In this document: one piece after another, positions 6,582 through 11,854 of the stretch | How positions within the stretch are numbered: the first letter of the stretch is position 1 | Layout: every line of letters starts with the position of its first letter | From: Chloroflexota bacterium | GTDB taxonomy: Bacteria > Chloroflexota > Anaerolineae > JAADDB01 | Assembly (NCBI GenBank): GCA_013154135.1 | Contig: JAADDB010000317.1 | Coordinates: forward strand, 1 to 11,854 | Direction of reading: 5' to 3' | Length of the DNA: 11,854 bases | Translations under genes and position numbers: made by a program | The notes under the pieces: model-generated | Told to the model about the DNA's origin: nothing | Database searches by the model: none | The model's input: the letters and a program-made list of their open reading frames with translations, nothing else

Positions 6582-9291
6582 GCTGTTTGATCACCTCTCC
6601 TACTGTTGCTAGCGCCAAATCCAGTTTGCTCGCGTCCCGTCCGCCGGCTTGGGCCAGAGTCGGGCTGCCGCCACCGCCCCCACCGACGATTTGGGCCACC
6701 TGCCGGACGATGCGTCCTGCGTGGAGCCCCCGTTCGGCCAGGTCCTTCGTCACCGCGGCCACAAATTGGGGACGCCCGTTGCGCACGGTGCCCAGGACCA
6801 CGACGCCGGTGCCCAAGCGATCCCGGATCCAGTCGGTCATGCGGCGCAGGAGTTCGGGGTCATCCACATCCACCCGCGCGGCCACCACCGGGATGCCTTC
6901 CACGAGTTGGGCTTCTTCGGCCAGGCGCCAGGCCAGTTGTTTGGCCTGTTCTTCCTTCAGCGCCCGGACTTCCCGTTCTAAGTCGGACAGTTCGCCCAGG
7001 AGATGACGCACGCGCGTCTCCACCTGTTCCGGAGGTACGCGCAGGAGTTGGGCCAGGCGTTCCAGTTCGTTCAGGCGCTCGGTGACCAGTTCCGCGGCCC
7101 GTTCTCCTGTGACCGCCTCGATGCGCCGCGAGCCGGAGCCCACACTCCCTTCCGCGATGATGCGGAAGAAGCCGATCTGCCCGGTGTGGTGGACGTGGGT
7201 GCCGCCACACAGTTCTTTGCTGTAGGGCTGGGGCCGGGCGATGTTCACCACCCGCACGGTTTCCCCGTATTTTTCGCCGAAGAGAGCCATGGCCCCCTGT
7301 TGTAGGGCTTCCTGGTAGGATGTCCACTCATCCCAGACCAGGTCGTCCCGCATGAGGGCTTTGTTGATGGCCGCTTCAATACGGGCCAGGGTCTCCGGGG
7401 ACGGGGGCACGGTTTCGGTGTAGTCGAAGCGCAACCGGTCGGGCGCGACCAGGGAGCCGGCCTGGTGGACGTGGCTCCCCAGGGTCTGACGGAGGAAGTA
7501 GTGGAGGATGTGGGTCGCGGTGTGGTTGCGCATGATGTTCCAACGACGTTCCGCGTCCACCCGCGCGCGCGCGGTATCGCCCACCTTGGGGCGGCCGGTC
7601 ACTACTTCGCCCACGTGGACGATGAGGCCTTCCGCGGGCTTTTCCATGCCCGTGACCCGGATGCGCCACATGTCCCCCCCGTTCTGCGGGATGTGTTCGA
7701 TGATGCCCGTGTCGCTGACTTGACCACCCGATTCCACGTAGAAGGGGGTCTCGCGCAGGATGACGCGCACTTTTTGGCCCGGTTCCACCTGGTCCCGCAG
7801 TTCGTCGCCGACCAGGAGGGCGACCACTTCGGTTTCCGTTTCCAGCGTGTCGTCGTAGATGCGATGGCGCACGCCTTCGGGCGGGAGTTTGCCCGTGGCG
7901 ATGAGGTGGTCCAACAGGGCTTTGTAGCGCGCGGCCTGGGATTGGTCCACTTTCTTGAACTGGGCTTTTTCCCGAGACCGACGGCGTTGTTCTTCCAGGG
8001 CCTTTTGGAATCCCACTTCGTCCACTTCCATGCCGTGCTCTCGGGCCACATCGCGGGTCATTTCCAGGGGAAAGCCGTGGGTGTCGTAAAGGCGGAACGC
8101 GATATCGCCGGGGATGATCCGTTCACCTTTGGCCTTGAGTTCTTCGATGATCCGCTCCAGTTGGGCCATGCCCGCGTCCAGCGTCTGGTAGAAGCGCTCC
8201 TCTTCCGCGGTGAGGGTGCGCTTGATGAAGTCCGCGCGTTCCACGATTTCGGGGTACACATCCCCCATGATCTCGATGACTTTGTCCGCGATGTGGGCCA
8301 GGAAGGGGTCGGTAAAGCCGATCTTGCGGCCAAAGCGTGCCGCCCGGCGGATGATCATGCGCAACACGTAGTTCCGCCCTTCGTTGCCGGGGATGACGCC
8401 ATCCCCGATGAGGAAGGTGGCCGCACGGCCGTGGTCCGCGATGACCCGGTAGCCCACGTAGTGCTCTTGTCGTTCCTCGTCCGTGTGCCCCAGCAGGCGT
8501 TGGATGTGATCCATGATCCCGGTGAAGATGTCGGTGTCGTAGTTAGAGGGCACTTGTTGGAGCACCGCGGCAATGCGCTCGAGCCCCATGCCCGTGTCCA
8601 CCCCGTGCTGGGGCAGGGGTTCCCTGTGACCGTCGGGGAACTGGTTGTACTGCATGAAGACCAGGTTCCAGATCTCCAGCCAACGGTCGCAGCCGTTATC
8701 CAGCTCGATGGAGCAGTTGGGATCTCCGCACGTGCAGGCCTGGGGCCCCTGGTCGTAGATGATCTCGCTGGTCGGCCCACACGGGCCGGTTTCGCCCATG
8801 GCCCAGAAGTTGGTCTCCTCGCCCATGCGGTGAATGCGCTCCTCGGGAAGTCCGATCTCCTCCCGCCAGACCCGATAGGCCTCGTCGTCGTCCTTGTACA
8901 CGGTGACGTGGAGGCGTTCCGGGGGGATTTCCCACACTTGGGTGAGGAGTTCCCACGCGTAGTGGATGGCTTCTCGTTTGAAGTAGTCGCCAAAGGAGAA
9001 GTTGCCCAGCATTTCGAAGAAAGTGTGGTGCCGGGGGGATGGGCCCACGTTCTCCAGGTCATTGTGTTTCCCGCTCACCCGCATGCACTTTTGGCAGGAG
9101 GTGGCTCGGGTGTAGGGGCGCTTTTCCAGCCCCAGGAACACGTCTTTGAACTGGACCATGCCCGCGTTGGTGAAGAGGAGGGTGGGGTCATTGGCGGGTA
9201 TGAGGGAGGAGCTGGGTACGATGGTATGGCCCTTCTCCTCGAAGAATTTGAGGAAGGATGAGCGAATTTCCGCGGACGTGAGACGTTTCAT
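6574..9291 (-). CDS. alaS: Alanine--tRNA ligase
   Basis: 905 aa, full length. It attaches alanine to tRNA-Ala in the cytoplasm. The class II catalytic core is at the N-terminus (TNAGMVQFKDVFLG, RATSCQKCMRVSGKHNDLENVG, HHTFFEMLGNFSFGDYFK, GMGLERIAAVLQ). A cysteine-rich insertion (CTCGDPNC to CDRWLEIWN) probably binds zinc. The editing domain has H590 and H594 (HTATH) and C695/H699 (CGGTH), the metal site that clears Ser- and Gly-tRNA. The C-terminal DHHA1 part ends with a glycine run (VGGGGGGSPTLAQAGG). The frame continues upstream to 9348, but the family N-terminus (MKRLTSAEIRSSFLKFFEEKGH) and an AAAGG ribosome site 6 bp before 9291 support the later ATG. It is the first gene of the operon. 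Confidence 0.97.
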   Translation of the reverse strand: MKRLTSAEIRSSFLKFFEEKGHTIVPSSSLIPANDPTLLFTNAGMVQFKDVFLGLEKRPYTRATSCQKCMRVSGKHNDLENVGPSPRHHTFFEMLGNFSFGDYFKREAIHYAWELLTQVWEIPPERLHVTVYKDDDEAYRVWREEIGLPEERIHRMGEETNFWAMGETGPCGPTSEIIYDQGPQACTCGDPNCSIELDNGCDRWLEIWNLVFMQYNQFPDGHREPLPQHGVDTGMGLERIAAVLQQVPSNYDTDIFTGIMDHIQRLLGHTDEERQEHYVGYRVIADHGRAATFLIGDGVIPGNEGRNYVLRMIIRRAARFGRKIGFTDPFLAHIADKVIEIMGDVYPEIVERADFIKRTLTAEEERFYQTLDAGMAQLERIIEELKAKGERIIPGDIAFRLYDTHGFPLEMTRDVAREHGMEVDEVGFQKALEEQRRRSREKAQFKKVDQSQAARYKALLDHLIATGKLPPEGVRHRIYDDTLETETEVVALLVGDELRDQVEPGQKVRVILRETPFYVESGGQVSDTGIIEHIPQNGGDMWRIRVTGMEKPAEGLIVHVGEVVTGRPKVGDTARARVDAERRWNIMRNHTATHILHYFLRQTLGSHVHQAGSLVAPDRLRFDYTETVPPSPETLARIEAAINKALMRDDLVWDEWTSYQEALQQGAMALFGEKYGETVRVVNIARPQPYSKELCGGTHVHHTGQIGFFRIIAEGSVGSGSRRIEAVTGERAAELVTERLNELERLAQLLRVPPEQVETRVRHLLGELSDLEREVRALKEEQAKQLAWRLAEEAQLVEGIPVVAARVDVDDPELLRRMTDWIRDRLGTGVVVLGTVRNGRPQFVAAVTKDLAERGLHAGRIVRQVAQIVGGGGGGSPTLAQAGGRDASKLDLALATVGEVIKQHG

Positions 9292-9337
9292 GTTAACCTT
9301 TCTCCCCCTTTTTCCTCTTTGGGTTGATTTCTTTCCT

Positions 9338-9355
9338 ATAATCGTCAATCATTTA
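9338..9355 (-). repeat. Degenerate heptamer tract just upstream of alaS
   Basis: ATAATCG, TCAATCA and TTTA follow each other about 47 bp before the alaS start. This is a short, decayed version of the TTAATCG/TCAATCG tracts found at 9380 and beyond. It may lie within the alaS promoter or leader region; I could not identify convincing -35/-10 hexamers there. Confidence 0.5.
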
Positions 9356-9356
9356 G

Positions 9357-9478
9357 AAGGGGGTATCCCGGCATCCCCCTTAATCGTCAATCGTTACTCG
9401 TCACTTCATAGCCCCATTCGCCGCTCATGAGGACTTCCTTGGGCCAGTCTGGCATCGAAGGGGCCTTCCCGGCCCCCC
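9357..9478 (+). repeat. Compound repeat unit A
   Basis: AAGGGGG and CCCCCTT (9357-9363, 9375-9381) form hairpin arms that run into a three-heptamer tract at 9380-9400. Then come a spacer with GCCCCATTCGCCGC and GGACTTCCTTGGGC, and the next hairpin block beginning GGCATCGAAGGGGCC. From tract start to next tract start the unit is 99 bp. It aligns along its whole length with unit B. Confidence 0.8.
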
Positions 9479-9586
9479 TTAATCGTTCATCGTCAATCGT
9501 TACTCATTACTTCCTAACCCCGTCCGCCGCCCATGGGGACTTCTTTGGGCTAGTCTGGCGTCGAAGGGGCCTTCCCGGCCTCCCCC
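9479..9586 (+). repeat. Compound repeat unit B, 108 bp
   Basis: Starts with a heptamer tract (9479-9509) differing at one base from those at 145 and 9587. It continues with CTTCCTAACCCCGTCCGCCG, GGGGACTTCTTTGGGC, and a hairpin block (AAGGGGCC, loop TTCCC, GGCC at 9564-9580). The unit is a near-copy of unit A with about 9 bp extra. No open frame of interest lies within it. Confidence 0.85.
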
Positions 9587-9640
9587 TTAATCGTTAATCG
9601 TCAATCGTTACTCATTACTTCCCAACCCCGTCCGCCGCCT
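9587..9640 (+). repeat. Partial compound repeat unit C
   Basis: A heptamer tract at 9587-9617 (identical to 145-175) and the flank CTTCCCAACCCCGTCCGCCG match units A and B. The unit then breaks off at about 9640, 16 bp before the stop codon of the minus-strand gene ending at 9656. Either the array ends here or the rest has been lost. Confidence 0.8.
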
Positions 9641-9655
9641 AGGTGCTACGTGGTT

Positions 9656-10282
9656 TTATCCCTCCATCACGTGGTTTACCTTTGATATACGTGGCAAATG
9701 CCCGTTGTGTTTTCCCCGACGAACCGTGTCCACCCGGTACCAGAGGATGGTGTGCCCTGCGCTGTACGGGTTTTGGTAGAGTGCCTCTTCAAAAGTGGAC
9801 CAGGTCTCGTCGAAGATTTCCGTGTTGGAAAGGACATGCCATCGACCTTGGTGTTGAAAGAGGCACAACACATGTGCCCCTAATTGTAGCCCTTCCCACA
9901 AGGTGGGGTATTCGAACGGGTTGAGCAGGAGGGTGACCACATGACATTGGTGGTCATCCGCGAAGTCGGCCAGATAGTGGGCCGCGACAAAAGCCAACCC
10001 GTCGCAGTCATCCTCGAAGATGCCCTTGTGAGCCCATTGCCATTGCGCGTGTTCCAGGGACGCGACGATGTCAATGATCCCCTGAAGGGGATCGGATTTC
10101 CACCGGGTGTGGTTTTGCCACCAGGCGCGAAACGCGTCCAAGGATTCGAAGTAGCGATTGGGGCCGGCCAGTCGTCCCCGAAAGCGGTTCACCGTCCGGC
10201 TGAGGATGCCTCGGCCCCAGCGAAACCAGGTGGCCCACAAAGGCACGTACAGGGTCAAGAATGTGCGTTGGCGTACGTTCAT
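9656..10282 (-). CDS. Putative papain/transglutaminase-like cysteine protein
   Basis: 208 aa; no named family recognised. The N-terminus (5-25) is hydrophobic and aromatic with basic residues, possibly membrane-associated but not a clear signal peptide. The core shows an order of residues typical of papain/transglutaminase folds: C93 at a helix start in EDDCDGLAFVAAHYL, H137 in GAHVLCLF, and an Asn/Asp after a tryptophan-bearing strand (GRWHVLSN, N153, or D158). The D-C-D-G-A pattern is frequent in transglutaminase-like peptidases. It begins 5 bp after the stop of the UDP-glucuronate decarboxylase gene and lacks a strong ribosome site, so translation probably depends on the upstream gene. Its role might be in the surface polysaccharide or envelope, by context only. 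Catalysis is inferred from pattern and has not been shown. Confidence 0.7.
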   Translation of the reverse strand: MNVRQRTFLTLYVPLWATWFRWGRGILSRTVNRFRGRLAGPNRYFESLDAFRAWWQNHTRWKSDPLQGIIDIVASLEHAQWQWAHKGIFEDDCDGLAFVAAHYLADFADDHQCHVVTLLLNPFEYPTLWEGLQLGAHVLCLFQHQGRWHVLSNTEIFDETWSTFEEALYQNPYSAGHTILWYRVDTVRRGKHNGHLPRISKVNHVMEG

Positions 10283-10287
10283 TGCTG

Positions 10288-11226
10288 TTAAGGTAAACTC
10301 AGGCGTTTCCGAAAGTCCTCTATGGTTCGCAGGAGTCCCTCACGCACGGGGACGCGAGGTTCCCAGCCCAGGACACGACGGGCTTTGGTGATGTCCGGCC
10401 GTCGTTTTTTCGGGTCATCCTGGGGCAGGGGTTTGAACACAATGCCCGCCTGGTTGCCCGTGAGTTCGTTGACCAGTTTGGCAAAGTCGATGATCCGGTA
10501 TTCTTCCGGGTTGCCGATGTTCACCGGTTCTATTTCCTCGGAGAGGAAGAGTCGGTAAATCCCCTCGATGAGGTCATCCACGTAGGTGAAGGAGCGGGTT
10601 TGGGTGCCGTCCCCGTACACGGTCAAGGGTTCCCCGCGCAGGGCTTGGGAGATGAAGTTGGGCACGACCCGACCATCGTTGAGCCTCATGCGCGGTCCGT
10701 AGGTGTTGAAGATGCGCACGATGCGGGTGTCCAGCCCGTGAACCCGGTGGTAGGCCATGGTCAAGGCTTCCGCGAAGCGCTTGGATTCGTCGTAGATGCC
10801 CCGCACGCCGATGGGGTTCACGTTGCCCCAGTAGCTCTCCGGTTGGGGGTGGACCAGGGGATCGCCGTAGACTTCGGATGTGGAGGCCAGGACAAAGCGG
10901 GCTCCCTTGGCCTTTGCCAACCCCAACGTGCGATAGGTGCCCACCGCGTTGACTTTGCCGATCTGGATGGGAAACGCGGGGAAATCCACCGGACTGGCAG
11001 GGGACGCGAAGTGGAAGACCGCGTCCAAGTCCCCTTCGATGTAGATGTACTCTGTGACATCGTGGAAAATGAACTTGAACCGGGGATGACCGGCCAGGTG
11101 GGCGATGTTGTCCGTGGTCCCGGTGATCAGGTTATCCATGGCGATGACCGTGTGCCCTTCGGCCAACAGACGGTCGCACAGGTGGGACCCTAAAAAGCCG
11201 GCTCCTCCGGTGACCAAAATGCGCAT
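10288..11226 (-). CDS. uxs: UDP-glucuronate decarboxylase (UDP-xylose synthase)
   Basis: 312 aa, an extended short-chain dehydrogenase. The NAD site is TGGAGFLGSHL (6-16). The family signature HFASPASP (72-79) is followed by ASTSEVYGDP (114-123, with T116 and E118), the catalytic pair Y145/K149 in YDESK, NTYGPRM (174-180), GRVVPNFISQAL and VYGDGTQTRSFTYVDDL. These motifs match UXS closely, including the RRPDI/KAR segment near 275-283, and separate it from GalE or dTDP-glucose dehydratase. It converts UDP-glucuronate to UDP-xylose in the cytosol. There is no membrane anchor, unlike the animal Golgi enzyme. A ribosome site (AAAAGGA) precedes the ATG. No UDP-glucose dehydrogenase gene is in the window to supply the substrate. 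Confidence 0.92.
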   Translation of the reverse strand: MRILVTGGAGFLGSHLCDRLLAEGHTVIAMDNLITGTTDNIAHLAGHPRFKFIFHDVTEYIYIEGDLDAVFHFASPASPVDFPAFPIQIGKVNAVGTYRTLGLAKAKGARFVLASTSEVYGDPLVHPQPESYWGNVNPIGVRGIYDESKRFAEALTMAYHRVHGLDTRIVRIFNTYGPRMRLNDGRVVPNFISQALRGEPLTVYGDGTQTRSFTYVDDLIEGIYRLFLSEEIEPVNIGNPEEYRIIDFAKLVNELTGNQAGIVFKPLPQDDPKKRRPDITKARRVLGWEPRVPVREGLLRTIEDFRKRLSLP

Positions 11227-11248
11227 GATTCCTTTTCCCTCGTGTTCC

Positions 11249-11318
11249 GCGAGATTTGGACGTGGACAAATGACCTCACTGCCGCGAGTTTTGTCCCAAG
11301 CCCAGGCGAGATTTGACC
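11249..11318. promoter_or_regulatory. Three direct repeats GCGAGATTTG(G/A)CC-like upstream of uxs
   Basis: Copies are GCGAGATTTGGAC at 11249-11261, GCGAGTTTTGTCC at 11284-11296 and GCGAGATTTGACC at 11306-11318. Start-to-start distances are 35 and 22 bp. All face the same way and lie between a possible promoter and the uxs start. They could be binding sites of a regulator or pieces of a structured leader. The repeats are seen; the role is inferred. Confidence 0.45.
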
Positions 11319-11373
11319 TCCACTACTCCTCTGAGAAGAGCTGTCCGCTCGCGTGGCAAGGTCTTCAGCGTAG

Positions 11374-11403
11374 ATCCTATCACAACATGGGGAGATCGTT
11401 CAA
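11374..11403 (-). promoter_or_regulatory. Tentative promoter of uxs
   Basis: On the minus strand TTGAAC (11403-11398) and TAGGAT (11379-11374) are 18 bp apart, each matching four of six consensus bases. This would give a leader of about 140 bases containing the three direct repeats. Other arrangements are possible, so this is only a candidate. Confidence 0.3.
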
Positions 11404-11424
11404 AAGTGATCCGGGGACACGGAG

Positions 11425-11459
11425 TAAGTAACGATTGACGATTAATGAGTAACGATTAA
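11425..11459 (-). repeat. Heptamer tract in reverse orientation, five units
   Basis: Read on the minus strand the 35 bp divide exactly into TTAATCG, TTACTCA, TTAATCG, TCAATCG and TTACTTA. These are the same units as in the tracts at 145, 9479 and 9587, in a different order. Flanks differ from the 9.4-kb array: GGGGG follows on the plus strand, but no clear GGCC hairpin block. Confidence 0.8.
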
Positions 11460-11504
11460 GGGGGTTGGTTGAAGGGAGAGGTCGGCCGGGATCGGCGAGG
11501 AGAC

Positions 11505-11528
11505 TAACGCATAACGAGTAACGAGTAA
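11505..11528 (-). repeat. Short heptamer tract in reverse orientation
   Basis: Plus strand reads TAACGCA, TAACGAG, TAACGAG, TAA, again an exact 7-bp period. It lies 45 bp after the tract at 11425-11459. It is a variant in which the third position after TAAC is GA/GC rather than GAT. Confidence 0.7.
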
Positions 11529-11588
11529 GGGGGGCGGGAGGACCTCATATGGCTCGTGTGGGGCGATTCTTGGTCGGTCACGAACGGT

Positions 11589-11839
11589 AGGGCCGCACGG
11601 CAGTGCGCCCTGTTCAGCAGCCGGATGAATCCGCCTGCTGAACAGGAACCGTCCCTTCGGGACGGGGATACGTCGGCCAGGCGCCCACCCCGCGCCCCGA
11701 AGGGGCGCTCCCTGTTCAGCGGGCCAATTTATTGGGCCGCTTATCCAAAGCCCCCACCGGGGGCTTCCCAAATTTAGCCCGGGGGTTCAGCCCCGGGCGG
11801 TCGAGCATGACCACCCATGTCCGTTCAGAAGCGGACATG
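11589..11839. repeat. Mosaic of eight consecutive hairpins
   Basis: Inverted repeats follow one another with few spacer bases: 11589-11611 (AGGGC/GTGCGCCCT, one bulge), 11609-11646 (CCTGTTCAGCAG arm, 12 bp plus 5 bp inner stem), 11649-11665 (CCGTCCC/GGGACGG), 11692-11708 (GCGCCCC/GGGGCGC), 11719-11740 (one mismatch), 11748-11766 (AAGCCCCC/GGGGGCTT), 11777-11798 (GCCCGGGG/CCCCGGGC) and 11816-11839 (CATGTCCG/CGGACATG). GTTCAG occurs at 11612, 11714, 11785 and 11823, plus one inverted copy. No coding frame is credible. The final part repeats the start of the window. Confidence 0.75.
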
Positions 11840-11854
11840 ACCCCACATCGCCGT

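Noticed and set aside
7465..9261. 598-codon open frame on the plus strand opposite alaS
   Set aside because: It is the antisense shadow of a well-identified gene in G+C-rich DNA; composition and sequence match no protein family.
9292..9348. Earlier alaS start adding 19 residues
   Set aside because: The added residues are basic and unlike the AlaRS N-terminus; the ATG at 9291 has a better ribosome site and fits the family start.
9338..9400. TTGACG within heptamer tracts (minus strand) as a -35 element for alaS
   Set aside because: No acceptable -10 hexamer lies 16-18 bp downstream, and the TTGACG is part of the repeat unit at all copies.
9292..9480. T-box leader upstream of alaS
   Set aside because: I see no T-box core sequence, specifier hairpin or terminator/antiterminator pair; the space is taken up by repeats.
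9357..9640. CRISPR array
   Set aside because: The whole 99-108 bp unit is repeated including what would be the spacers, and there are no cas genes.
9648..9694. ACGTGG at 9648, 9669 and 9689, about 20-21 bp apart, as possible binding sites
   Set aside because: Two of the three lie inside the C-terminal codons of the gene ending at 9656 and are explained by codon choice; a 6-bp motif three times is weak evidence.
1..11854. Circular element, because the start and end of the window share sequence
   Set aside because: The shared blocks are a dispersed repeat family with imperfect matches, and alaS, ruvX and mltG are chromosomal genes.

Overview
The window is G+C-rich bacterial chromosome. I infer a member of the Chloroflexota (Anaerolineae/Thermoflexus-like), because of the gene content, the baseplate-J-like protein beside alaS, and intergenic DNA full of short palindromes and heptamer tracts. 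This rests on gene content and memory of related genomes, not on a search.

Layout. Positions 1-335 are non-coding: a 32-bp perfect palindrome, a hairpin-plus-heptamer repeat, then a likely promoter region with CTTCA motifs on an 11-bp period. Positions 336-3038 (+) form a three-gene operon: a proline-rich, TPR-like small protein, an OmpR-family response regulator, and a membrane sensor histidine kinase. A 12-bp-stem hairpin at 3039-3068 separates it from the convergent operon on the minus strand.

That operon (9291 down to 3086) reads alaS, a membrane-anchored baseplate-J-like protein, ruvX, mltG. All junctions overlap (8, 4 and 4 bp), so the genes are probably translationally coupled. The alaS/ruvX/mltG neighbourhood is also known in Bacillota; the baseplate-J-like gene between alaS and ruvX is the less expected member. 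Positions 9292-9655 hold a tandem array of about 100-108 bp repeat units. Next, also on the minus strand, come a UDP-glucuronate decarboxylase (11226 to 10288) and, 5 bp after it, a 208-aa protein with a papain/transglutaminase-like Cys-His pattern. Positions 11227-11854 contain three direct repeats near the decarboxylase start, two reverse-oriented heptamer tracts and a chain of eight hairpins related to the first 90 bases of the window.

The genes point to tRNA charging, rRNA maturation/nuclease function, peptidoglycan release, nucleotide-sugar (UDP-xylose) synthesis and envelope sensing. I saw no tRNA, rRNA, transposase or CRISPR array. The least explained material is the compound repeat DNA, the proline-rich protein leading the two-component operon, and the two proteins of unknown function in the minus-strand operons.
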